In this document: positions 1 to 5,021 of the stretch, in pieces
How the letters are laid out: every line of letters begins with the position of its first letter
Numbering within the stretch: the first letter of the stretch is position 1
Assembly (NCBI GenBank): GCA_009692275.1
Contig: SHZL01000211.1
Location: 1 to 5,021, forward strand
Source of the DNA: Lysobacterales bacterium
GTDB taxonomy: Bacteria > Pseudomonadota > Gammaproteobacteria > Xanthomonadales > SZUA-36
Direction of reading: 5' to 3'
DNA: 5,021 nt
The notes under the pieces: generated by a model
What the model was told of the DNA's origin: nothing
Database searches by the model: none
The model's input: the letters and a program-made list of their open reading frames with translations, nothing else
Position numbers and translations under genes: made by a program

Positions 1-280
1 CAATGGCCTGGTCGATATGGTCATCTATTATTCTTGCCAGCACCTTTCGATAGGTGAATCGCCCGAACCCGTGCTTGCCGACGCGCATGGCCTCATCGAG
101 GTAGTGCACCCGCAGTTCCGCATCCACCGCATGGGCCACGTTGCGGCTGAGGGAAATAATATGGCACTCATAACCGTGGTATAGCTCCAGGGCCTTATAC
201 AAATTCAATACCACTTTTTCCGCACCGCCGCCTGCGATGCCGGGCAATACGAAAACTACTTTTGTATTATTCGTTGCCAT
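1..280 (-). CDS. Glycosyltransferase family 4-type protein, N-terminal part (runs off left edge)
   Basis: The first 93 codons of a minus-strand gene are visible; the rest lies beyond position 1. The N-terminus is a short beta strand (KVVFVLPGIA, residues 7-16) followed by a glycine-rich loop and helix, GGGAEKVVLNLYKAL (residues 17-31). This is the classic first beta-loop-alpha unit of GT-B glycosyltransferases of family GT4, where G-G-A-E begins the acceptor-side domain. A second strand (CHIISLS, near residue 40) follows. Such enzymes transfer a sugar from a nucleotide-sugar donor to a growing lipid-linked glycan at the cytoplasmic face of the inner membrane. The ATG at 278-280 lies inside the 3' end of the upstream sialyltransferase-like gene (14-nt overlap, different frame). 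An AGGAAGGA ribosome-binding site sits 10 nt upstream, so the two genes are surely co-transcribed and probably translationally coupled. Donor and acceptor cannot be inferred because the C-terminal donor-binding domain is missing. Confidence 0.85.
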   Translation of the reverse strand, partial: MATNNTKVVFVLPGIAGGGAEKVVLNLYKALELYHGYECHIISLSRNVAHAVDAELRVHYLDEAMRVGKHGFGRFTYRKVLARIIDDHIDQAI

Positions 281-1367
281 GACCCGCGCATCCTTCCTGA
301 CTCTGTGGCAGGCTCTTGTCCAGTAAGGCACGCAACTCCTCCGGTTGCTTTGCCCAGCGACGAAGGGTGGCAAAGTCTTTATTTTCGATCAGCCTGATGC
401 GCGTGCAGAAACGCTCAAAGCCAAGGCCGGCGGAGGATCCGACCGAGAGCAGGACGGGCGGTTCGCTCGCGGACAATATCAGCGCCTCCACGGGGACCTT
501 CATCGGGGCCGATACTGCCCGGCCGTGCAGAAACGCATAGTCCGCCTCATTCTCGGCGGGGTGCAATTTTAAAATCACGTCCCGCCCCTGGCTCTCCAGG
601 CTGGCGACTATGGTCTCGTAAATTCTTTGTTTGTCCGCCAGCGGAATACCCGCCATGACGTCCAGTGGTTGCGTGGCAAGAATGACAGACCGCTGCGTCA
701 TCTGCGGCAGCGCGTGACCGCCCATGATGTTCCTGATGACATCAACCGCGCCCGGGCTGGTCAGAAAATTGATTGCCTGTCCTTTGCCGCGCACCAGCGG
801 CGCCAGGCGTTCCGGGTAAATGACCCAGATTTCCCTGCAGCGCGGATCGTCACCAAAACAGCGGTAACGCGCCGGCAGCCCCCGCAGCAACCGTGGCGGA
901 GCCTTCCACCACGGCAAGCGGTGTTGCAGGTAATTGGTTTCACCGTCATCAATGATATTGAACTGCGTGGTCAGCAAGCGGAACACGCGGGCCATGCGGT
1001 TGCGTTCATTGAAAAGCCACAGCGTGAACCGGGGCGCAGCCCGCAAATCGCGAGCAAGATCCGGCGCAGATTGTGCGAGCGTGGCTATGACGGGTTGCCG
1101 CAACCATGCCGGGGCGGACAACATGGCCCGCGACCACTGATAACTGAGGCGCCCGGCCAATGAACTTTCCAGGCGGCGCCGAAAATCGGCACGCGCCATC
1201 TCGTACACGTGAATGTTTTTCGGAATATCGGCCAGGTTCCAGTCAGCCAGCGACGCACCCTGGTAATCTGCGAAGAACAGGATATGGTGCTGCTCGTGCG
1301 GCCATGCGCTACCGCGGCATAGTGCGAACAGCAGATGCCGGACGGTTGAGCATATGTATATGTTCAT
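267..1367 (-). CDS. Putative sialyltransferase-like glycosyltransferase (GT52/GT38-type GT-B fold)
   Basis: A 366-residue protein with no signal peptide or membrane span, predicted cytoplasmic or membrane-peripheral. The N-terminus (MNIYICSTVRHLLFAL) matches the start of the first Rossmann strand and helix in bacterial sialyltransferases, where a C-[ST]-x(2-3)-[HQ] pattern follows the strand. Three signatures of that superfamily appear in the expected order: D-D-G in NIIDDGETNY (D140, D141, G142; the general-base region), H-P in LKLHPAE (H269, P270; binds the CMP-sugar donor), and a serine pair in LLSVGSSAG (S311, S312). In the known families these define CMP-sialic acid-dependent transferases acting on lipooligosaccharide or capsule. 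Substrate is inference: related proteins may use other CMP-nonulosonic acids or other donors. The length fits GT52-type enzymes. It is followed by a GT4 glycosyltransferase overlapping its 3' end, which suggests a surface-glycan cluster continuing left. The ATG at 1365-1367 has only a weak AGG 6 nt upstream but begins exactly at the conserved strand. No nonulosonate synthesis gene is visible. Confidence 0.72.
   Translation of the reverse strand: MNIYICSTVRHLLFALCRGSAWPHEQHHILFFADYQGASLADWNLADIPKNIHVYEMARADFRRRLESSLAGRLSYQWSRAMLSAPAWLRQPVIATLAQSAPDLARDLRAAPRFTLWLFNERNRMARVFRLLTTQFNIIDDGETNYLQHRLPWWKAPPRLLRGLPARYRCFGDDPRCREIWVIYPERLAPLVRGKGQAINFLTSPGAVDVIRNIMGGHALPQMTQRSVILATQPLDVMAGIPLADKQRIYETIVASLESQGRDVILKLHPAENEADYAFLHGRAVSAPMKVPVEALILSASEPPVLLSVGSSAGLGFERFCTRIRLIENKDFATLRRWAKQPEELRALLDKSLPQSQEGCAGHGNE
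291..298 (-). promoter_or_regulatory. Ribosome-binding site for the GT4 gene
   Basis: On the minus strand this reads AGGAAGGA, 10 nt before the ATG at 278-280, and lies within the last codons of the upstream glycosyltransferase. It supports the chosen start and the overlapping arrangement of the two genes. Confidence 0.55.
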
Positions 1368-1412
1368 GGCGAGCCTGTCTTTGCTATGGCGCAGTCAAGG
1401 CTGCCACGATGG

Positions 1413-1446
1413 CGGGGGCAGAGTAAAGCCCCGGAGCCTTTGCTCC
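1413..1446. repeat. Two adjacent GC-rich hairpins, the first containing a CGGGGGCAGAGTAAA core
   Basis: Within the divergent intergenic region 1368-1547, GGGGC (1415-1419) pairs with GCCCC (1428-1432) around the 8-nt loop AGAGTAAA. Immediately after, GGAGC (1433-1437) pairs with GCTCC (1442-1446) around CTTT. The 15-mer at 1413-1427 matches 14 of 15 bases of 4965-4979 in the same orientation. No T-run follows, and both flanking genes start here rather than end, so these are not classic terminators. A decayed REP-like or transposase-associated repeat is the most economical reading; an RNA structure in the 5' leader of either flanking gene is the alternative. No convincing -35/-10 pair was found in 1368-1547. 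Confidence 0.4.
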
Positions 1447-1553
1447 AGTCCAAATACGGTGCGCATCTCATCCGCAGGTAGCCCTGGATTGGTGGTCAAA
1501 AGGCAGCGAAGCGCGTAGGCTAGGCGCCACCTTCAACTGACTCCGGCTTGCTC

Positions 1554-2699
1554 TTGTCACTGCTCGAAGAACTCAAGCGCCGCAACGTATTCCGGGTAGC
1601 CATCGCTTACGTCATATTGTGCTGGCTGATGGCGCAAGTCGCCGCCCTGCTGCTGGACACGTTTGGCGCGCCCGACTGGGTGCTCAAAAGCCTTCTGGCC
1701 CTGCTCCTGATCGGTTTTCCCTTTGCCGTGTTTTTTGCCTGGGCCTTCGAGCTGACCCCCGAAGGCATCAAGAAAGAAAAAGACGTAGACCGCACCCAGT
1801 CCATCACGGCCCATACCGGTCGAAAACTGGATTTCGCCATCATCGCCATCCTGGTCCTTGCTCTCGGCTATTCTGCCTGGGACAAGTTTCTCAACCGTGC
1901 GGATACCGAGTCCGCGGGAACCACGGCGGCGGCCGGGACCGATGAACAGCCGGCAGTACCCGGCCTGCCCACGCCAGACCTGCCGACTGATAAGTCCATC
2001 GCCGTGCTGCCCTTCGAGAATCGCAGCAAACAGGAAGAGGACGAGTATTTCGCCGCCGGCATCCATGACGATCTCCTGACCCAGCTGGCGCAGATCGCGT
2101 CCCTGCGTGTGATTTCCCGCACTTCGGTGGGGCAGTTCAAGAACACCACCTTGCCCATTCGCGACATCGCGCAGCAACTGAATGTGGCTACCGTGCTGGA
2201 AGGCGGCGTGCAGCGCGCCGGCAGCCAGGTGCGCATCAACCTGCAGTTGATCGACGCCGCCACGGACACCCACCTCTGGGCGCAGACCTTTGATCGTGAA
2301 CTCACCGCCAGCAATGTCTTTGCCATCCAGAGCGAAATTGCCAGCGCCGTCACCGCGGCGCTGCGCGCAACGCTGTCGCCCGAAGAAAAAAGCCGGATCG
2401 CTTCCGCGCCCACCGAAAGCATGGCGGCGCTGGAGGAATACTTCAAAGGCCGTGCCGAACTCGACCAGCGCACGCAGCCCGCCATTGAGTCCACCCGCCT
2501 GCGCTTCGAGCATGCCCGCACCATCGATCCGGAGTTTGCCCTCGCCATGGCGGGCGAAGCGCAAGCCATCCTGCTCCTGAGCGACGATGTGGGCTCCTAT
2601 GGCAACATACCGGTAGGGGAAACCGTTAGCCTCGCGCGGCCCCCTGTTGGAGCGGGCAGTGCAACTGGCTCCGGAAGATCCGCAAGTGCTGGCCGTTAA
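1554..2699 (+). CDS. TolB-like/TPR membrane protein, N-terminal portion of a frameshifted gene
   Basis: This is the first part of a COG5616-type protein. Residues 13-34 and 43-67 form two hydrophobic segments after a basic ELKRRN stretch, and residues 94-109 form a third. A proline/alanine-rich linker follows to about residue 145. From 146 to about 270 comes a TolB N-terminal/FlgO-like domain: KSIAVLPFENRS, then GIHDDLLTQLAQI, LEGGVQRAGSQVRI and DTHLWAQTFDRE. This domain is commonly annotated in TPR proteins and in some adenylate cyclase-like proteins; its molecular role is not established, and protein-protein scaffolding at the inner membrane is the usual guess. Helical repeats start near 290. 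After residue 362 the frame runs into an unrelated low-complexity tail ending at 2699, while the natural continuation lies in the +1 frame. There is no in-frame ATG: TTG at 1554 gives the family-like MSLLEEL start, TTG at 1548 would add two residues, and neither has a clear ribosome-binding site. The frame opens only after the TAG at 1521-1523. Confidence 0.85.
   Translation: MSLLEELKRRNVFRVAIAYVILCWLMAQVAALLLDTFGAPDWVLKSLLALLLIGFPFAVFFAWAFELTPEGIKKEKDVDRTQSITAHTGRKLDFAIIAILVLALGYSAWDKFLNRADTESAGTTAAAGTDEQPAVPGLPTPDLPTDKSIAVLPFENRSKQEEDEYFAAGIHDDLLTQLAQIASLRVISRTSVGQFKNTTLPIRDIAQQLNVATVLEGGVQRAGSQVRINLQLIDAATDTHLWAQTFDRELTASNVFAIQSEIASAVTAALRATLSPEEKSRIASAPTESMAALEEYFKGRAELDQRTQPAIESTRLRFEHARTIDPEFALAMAGEAQAILLLSDDVGSYGNIPVGETVSLARPPVGAGSATGSGRSASAGR
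2640..2644 (+). other. Frameshift site: five-C run joining the two halves of the TolB/TPR gene
   Basis: Reading from the first frame gives CGG CCC CCT GTT. Deleting one C gives CGG CCC CTG TTG GAG CGG GCA, i.e. RPLLERA, which flows directly into a canonical TPR sequence (AVQLAPEDPQVLAVNG). Upstream, the second frame is closed by TAG at 2614-2616, so the switch must occur between 2617 and 2699, and the C run is the only point that restores repeat register cleanly. The corrected gene spans 1554-3795 and encodes about 746 residues. The cause may be a sequencing or assembly indel, a recent inactivating mutation or, less likely for so short a run, phase variation or programmed frameshifting. Confidence 0.8.
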
Positions 2700-3795
2700 C
2701 GGGCTCCTGGCACACTCCGCGTTTGACTTCACGAAGGCTATCGATTTCTACCGCCGGTCCCTGGCCCTTAATCCCTCCAGCGGCGAGGTGCTGAACTGGC
2801 TGCGGCTGGCCCTGTATGCGAGCGGTGGCTACCGGGAGGCACTGGATGTGGGTGAGCGGATGGCGGAAGTGGACCCCCTGTCCATGGTCGCGCTTTTCAA
2901 CACTATTGGTGACCGCGGCACTGTCGATGAAGAGATAAGCCCGGCAACGGAGGCCCTCTTGCAACGCCTGTCCCAACTGAATGCGAGCTACGGCCTGTTC
3001 GCCCGGGCTGGTGTCGAACAGCAGATGGGCAACATTCCGGGTGCGACGCGCCTTTATTACCAGTCACTGGAAGCGGACCCCGGCCGCTCCTCCGCTCGTG
3101 CCACCCTCGCCGATTTGCTGTTACGTCTGGGGCTGGAAGCCGAGGGGCTGGCGGTTGATCCCACCCTGGCGGTCAATGCCGCTTTTTTCGGGGGTCGATG
3201 GGATGAAGCGGTGGTGTCGGCGCAGGAATACCTGGCGCTGAATCCGGATCAGCCGGTGGCCATGGGCCAGCTGTTGAACGCCCTGATGTGGGCGGGAGAG
3301 GAGGATGCGGCCTTCGCGCTGGCGCAGCAACTCTGGGCGAAAATGGGCGAAAGCCCGTTCAACGTGGCGCCCTGGGTCGAGAGCATGGCCTGGGTGGCGC
3401 ATCAATCCGGGCATCCACAGGAAGCCGCCTTGTACCGTGCAGCCCTGGCCAAGGTTGTCCAGGCGACCAAGGCAGCCGGCTACACGGACAACTATTCCAA
3501 TCTGAAGGAAGCGCGGCTGGCAGCGCTGGACGGGCGCGAAGACGATGCGATAGCGGAATTCAGCCGTGCCATCGACCGCGGCGCGCGCTGGACTTTCCTC
3601 GGTCAATACCCGGAATTTGCAGCTTTGCAGGACAACCCGGGCTTCCAGGCCCAGGTCAGCCGCCTGCGCGACCTGATGGACCAGGAACGCGGGGAAGTTG
3701 TCGCCATGCTGTGCGGACCGGATCCGGTAGTGGCGCACCCCACGCCCGCGCCCGAAACCTGCGTGATGTACCAGCAATATTTGGAATCCGGGTAA
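2647..3795 (+). CDS. TolB-like/TPR membrane protein, C-terminal TPR portion of the frameshifted gene
   Basis: This 382-residue stretch is the downstream half of the preceding gene in the +1 frame; its apparent TTG start at 2647 is an internal leucine codon of the intact gene and has no ribosome-binding site. It consists of alternating amphipathic helices of TPR type. Clear repeats are ERAVQLAPEDPQVLAVNGLL, the following FTKAIDFYRRSLALNPSSGE, YREALDVGERMAEVDP, GATRLYYQSLEADPGRSSA, WDEAVVSAQEYLALNPDQP and DAIAEFSRAIDRGA. It ends with a segment typical of these proteins (FAALQDNPGFQAQVSRLRDL) and a short C-terminal tail with two cysteines. The TPR array would face the same side as the TolB-like domain, presumably the periplasm, and mediate protein contacts; that is family knowledge and inference. 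The TAA at 3793-3795 lies 12 nt from the stop of the convergent minus-strand gene, with no terminator hairpin visible between them. The absence of stops along the whole TPR region suggests either a very recent mutation or a sequence error. Confidence 0.82.
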   Translation: MERAVQLAPEDPQVLAVNGLLAHSAFDFTKAIDFYRRSLALNPSSGEVLNWLRLALYASGGYREALDVGERMAEVDPLSMVALFNTIGDRGTVDEEISPATEALLQRLSQLNASYGLFARAGVEQQMGNIPGATRLYYQSLEADPGRSSARATLADLLLRLGLEAEGLAVDPTLAVNAAFFGGRWDEAVVSAQEYLALNPDQPVAMGQLLNALMWAGEEDAAFALAQQLWAKMGESPFNVAPWVESMAWVAHQSGHPQEAALYRAALAKVVQATKAAGYTDNYSNLKEARLAALDGREDDAIAEFSRAIDRGARWTFLGQYPEFAALQDNPGFQAQVSRLRDLMDQERGEVVAMLCGPDPVVAHPTPAPETCVMYQQYLESG

Positions 3796-3807
3796 AGCTG
3801 CCAGTCA

Positions 3808-4287
3808 CTATCTACCAGACAACTCCACCTCCAGCACCATCTCGACATCGCGTGCGTCGTCAAGGGCGATCAGGATATTGTTACGAAGGTCGGTCACGAT
3901 ATCCCATTTGACCGCGACGACGTTGCGGAACTCAGCCGTTGGCAGAACAGCGAGGATGCGCTCCGGTTCAAACGCGGTGAGCCTTACGGCCTCTCTGTTT
4001 CTCCCTTTCCCCATCATGCCCGGATAATCGAGGTTGTTGATAATGTAGGGCTGAAATACGTTCACGAGCTGCATCTCGTGTGTATTTCCGACAAGCTTGA
4101 CGGTGTCAGCCTGCGCGAAGAACACGGGCAGCGAGTTCTTCGCTGCCTGGCTCTTGATGATGGCGAGATCGCTCGAACCAGTGAGGTTCGCATACGTGTC
4201 GGAGACAATCGGCGTTCCTTCCATGGTGATCAGTTGTTCGGCGGCAGCGGTGAGGATTTCGGTTGAAATGTCGGTTGGCTTGTTCAT
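3808..4287 (-). CDS. Unrecognised 159-residue protein coupled to an iron-sulfur subunit gene
   Basis: I do not recognise this family. The protein is soluble, with no signal peptide, no membrane segment and no cysteine, so it is unlikely to hold an Fe-S cluster itself. The N-terminus (residues 6-22) is predicted helical. The rest alternates short strands and helices, with conserved-looking stretches TMEGTPIVSDTYANLTG (21-37), LPVFFAQADTVKLVGNTHEM (53-72), an NNLDYPGMMGKGRNRE loop (84-99) and a strand-rich C-terminus (VVAVKWDIVTDLRNNILIAL). The ATG at 4285-4287 is chosen because GGAG lies 6 nt upstream; the ATGs at 4299 and 4293 would add four or two residues, and the first overlaps the upstream TGA by 1 nt (TGATG). 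This spacing means translational coupling to the [2Fe-2S] gene, so a shared function is likely: accessory, substrate-binding or assembly partner. Composition resembles its neighbours. Coding is well supported by the length of the frame and the coupling; function is unknown. Confidence 0.75.
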   Translation of the reverse strand: MNKPTDISTEILTAAAEQLITMEGTPIVSDTYANLTGSSDLAIIKSQAAKNSLPVFFAQADTVKLVGNTHEMQLVNVFQPYIINNLDYPGMMGKGRNREAVRLTAFEPERILAVLPTAEFRNVVAVKWDIVTDLRNNILIALDDARDVEMVLEVELSGR

Positions 4288-4293
4288 CGGCAT

Positions 4294-4297
4294 CTCC
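4294..4297 (-). promoter_or_regulatory. Ribosome-binding site deciding the start of the unknown 159-residue protein
   Basis: GGAG on the minus strand, 6 nt before the ATG at 4285-4287 and just past the stop codon of the upstream iron-sulfur gene (TGA, 4299-4301). It favours the third of three closely spaced in-frame ATGs. Confidence 0.5.
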
Positions 4298-4298
4298 A

Positions 4299-4730
4299 TC
4301 ACAGCCCCACCACGGCATCTTTGATGCGCTGGTAGGTGCCGCAGATGCAGATATGCTTCATCTCCGACAGGATTTCGGTGCCGTGGTGGCCGGCCTGCAT
4401 GGCGCCGGCACAGGCCATGATCATGCCCGGCTGGCAGTAGCCACATTGGGGAACCTGGTGGTCGATCCACGCTTTTTGCGCGGGATGGCTGCGATCGGGC
4501 GACAAGCCCTCGATGGTGGTGATTTTCTTGCCGGCCGCTGAGGACACGTCGAACACGCATGAGTGTTCGCGCTGGCCGTCGATGAGCACGGTGCAGGCAC
4601 CGCAAACTTCGATGCCGCAGCCGTATTTGGTGCCGGTGAGACCCAGGATATCGCGTAACACCCAGAGTAGCGGGGTGGCCGCGTCGACATTTACATTGTA
4701 TAGCGTTCCGTTCACATTCAAGGAAATCAT
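4299..4730 (-). CDS. (2Fe-2S)-binding small subunit, xanthine dehydrogenase/isoquinoline 1-oxidoreductase (IorA) family
   Basis: A 143-residue protein with the complete two-domain layout of molybdenum-hydroxylase small subunits. The N-terminal plant-ferredoxin-like domain (residues 1-75) carries C38, C43, C46 and C58 in KYGCGIEVCGACTVLIDG...HSC. The C-terminal helical domain carries C96 and C99 (QCGYCQPGMIMA) and C128 and C130 (HICICGTYQRI). These ligate two [2Fe-2S] clusters that pass electrons from a molybdopterin active site to an acceptor. The sequence most resembles the IorA/aldehyde dehydrogenase small-subunit branch (PLLWVLRDILGLTGTKYGCG, KKITTIEGLS). The start at 4728-4730 has a full AGGAGG 4 nt upstream; a longer in-frame start at 4832 is not needed. 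Unusually, the expected large subunit with the molybdopterin site does not follow; the next gene encodes an unknown cysteine-free protein. Residue 129 is Ile where family members usually have Arg (C-R-C). All eight cysteines are kept, so the protein is probably functional, but its partner is not in the window. Confidence 0.9.
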   Translation of the reverse strand: MISLNVNGTLYNVNVDAATPLLWVLRDILGLTGTKYGCGIEVCGACTVLIDGQREHSCVFDVSSAAGKKITTIEGLSPDRSHPAQKAWIDHQVPQCGYCQPGMIMACAGAMQAGHHGTEILSEMKHICICGTYQRIKDAVVGL

Positions 4731-4734
4731 CGAA

Positions 4735-4740
4735 CCTCCT
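4735..4740 (-). promoter_or_regulatory. Strong ribosome-binding site for the [2Fe-2S] subunit gene
   Basis: AGGAGG on the minus strand, 4 nt before the ATG at 4728-4730. It fixes the start at MISLNVNG, which matches where the ferredoxin-like domain begins in the family, and argues against the upstream in-frame ATG at 4832. Confidence 0.75.
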
Positions 4741-4809
4741 GTGCCCGCCGGGGGTGGTGCGGGTTGACGAAGCAGCGTACGTGTATGTGTGCCGAAGCGT
4801 TGACGAGCG

Positions 4810-4955
4810 GCGCCATGATGTCTTGTTTGCATCAGGATGCAGATACAGGCACGTGGTGACAGCGGGTGCTGTTGGCTCGCGAGCTGCAGCTTGCGGTCTG
4901 AATCCGTGATTCGGCAGAACTGTTTCAGGTCAGCCCCGTCCAGTTGCGCGTTGGG
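4810..4955 (-). pseudogene. comM: Probable decayed remnant of the 3' end of comM (Mg-chelatase-like ATPase)
   Basis: Translated on the minus strand, this stretch reads PNAQLDGADLKQFCRITD, then SDRKLQLASQQHPLSPRA and CICILMQTR. It follows the C-terminal helical domain of ComM/YifB proteins, which from memory runs N-A-x-L, C-x(3)-D, R-x-L-L-x-x-A, L-S-x-R-A, x-R-I-L-x-x-A-R-T-I-A-D-L. Differences suggest decay: one codon is missing before LSPRA, C-I-C replaces a Y-H-R-like triplet, and similarity is lost after about 4810. ComM is a hexameric helicase for branch migration during natural transformation; only about 45 codons would be left here, so no activity is possible. The similarity begins almost exactly where the hairpin repeat at 4965-4988 ends, as if an inserted element had cut the gene. 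The match is from recall without an alignment and could be weaker than it looks. Confidence 0.45.
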
Positions 4956-4964
4956 CTCAAAAAA

Positions 4965-4988
4965 CGGGGCCAGAGTAAAAACACTCTG
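4965..4988. repeat. Hairpin repeat resembling REP/RAYT-associated sequence
   Basis: CGGGGCCAGAGTAAA (4965-4979) is followed by a perfect 6-bp inverted repeat, CAGAGT (4971-4976) with ACTCTG (4983-4988), around an AAAAAC loop. From memory, GGGGTCAGAGTAAAA-type hairpins are common beside REP-associated tyrosine transposase (RAYT) genes in gammaproteobacteria. The core recurs at 1413-1427 with one mismatch. No transposase gene is present in the window; one could lie beyond position 5021. A terminator role is doubtful because the T-run on the minus strand begins 7 nt after the stem. Confidence 0.45.
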
Positions 4989-5021
4989 AGTACGGGCGGA
5001 GGTTGGTAAAAAGAGGATTCT

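Noticed and set aside
627..1163. A 178-codon plus-strand open frame opposite the sialyltransferase-like gene
   Set aside because: It has no recognisable motif, is Arg/Gln/Pro-rich, and lies wholly within the minus-strand gene that carries ordered catalytic motifs.
1489..1521. TTGGTG ... TAGGCT as a promoter for the TolB/TPR gene
   Set aside because: The spacing is about 21 bp and both hexamers are poor, so it is not better than chance.
1557..2732. A 391-codon open frame on the minus strand opposite the TolB/TPR gene
   Set aside because: Its translation is low-complexity and rich in Gly, Arg and Gln with no domain, and it mirrors a convincing plus-strand gene. It is a shadow of GC-biased third positions.
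3796..3807. Bidirectional terminator between the convergent genes
   Set aside because: The gap is only 12 nt, and no stable hairpin or T-run was found in it or across the adjoining stop codons.
4288..4605. Long N-terminal extension (106 residues) of the unknown protein's frame into the iron-sulfur gene
   Set aside because: It overlaps the well-supported [2Fe-2S] gene in another frame, its translation is His/Arg-rich, and a ribosome-binding site sits just before the internal ATG at 4287.
4731..4832. Upstream ATG at 4832 as the start of the iron-sulfur protein
   Set aside because: The added 34 residues have no family counterpart, while the ATG at 4730 has a full AGGAGG and begins at the domain boundary.
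1..5021. CRISPR array, tRNA or rRNA gene, complete insertion sequence
   Set aside because: No regularly spaced repeats, no cloverleaf-like segment, no rRNA-like sequence and no transposase reading frame were seen.

Overview
The window (about 60% G+C by eye, with tightly packed genes) looks like a chromosomal stretch of a gammaproteobacterium, perhaps an environmental or marine lineage. This is an inference from three things: the TolB-like/TPR protein type starting with a SLLEELKRRNVFR-like N-terminus, an apparent remnant of the competence gene comM, and the codon composition. No taxonomic marker gene is present.

Layout. (1) 1-1367, minus strand: two overlapping glycosyltransferase genes. The upstream one (267-1367) has the D-D-G, H-P and S-S signatures of the bacterial sialyltransferase-like GT-B families (GT52/GT38 type). 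It overlaps by 14 nt the start of a GT4-type glycosyltransferase that runs off the left edge. They look like the end of a surface-glycan (LPS/capsule) operon. (2) 1368-1547: a divergent intergenic region with two small GC-rich hairpins. (3) 1554-3795, plus strand: a membrane-anchored TolB-like plus TPR protein (COG5616 type), split into two reading frames by one apparent extra C in a C5 run at 2640-2644. Removing it gives a continuous protein of about 746 residues. (4) 3808-4730, minus strand, convergent with the previous gene: a two-gene unit. The first gene encodes a [2Fe-2S] small subunit of the xanthine dehydrogenase/isoquinoline oxidoreductase family. The second, translationally coupled to it, encodes an unrecognised 159-residue soluble protein. 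No molybdopterin-binding large subunit is present. (5) 4731-5021: no intact gene. It holds what appears to be a decayed piece of the 3' end of comM (minus strand), directly adjoining a hairpin repeat that resembles sequences found around REP-associated tyrosine transposases. A near-identical 15-bp core of that repeat occurs at 1413-1427, so two copies bracket the TolB/TPR and iron-sulfur genes.

How the genes work together: the two glycosyltransferases probably act in one glycan pathway. The iron-sulfur protein and its coupled partner probably act together, but the partner's function and the electron-transfer counterpart cannot be read from this window. The TolB/TPR protein has no evident functional tie to either neighbour. 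Nothing here amounts to a demonstrated new system. The most open question is the orphan iron-sulfur subunit paired with an unknown protein.
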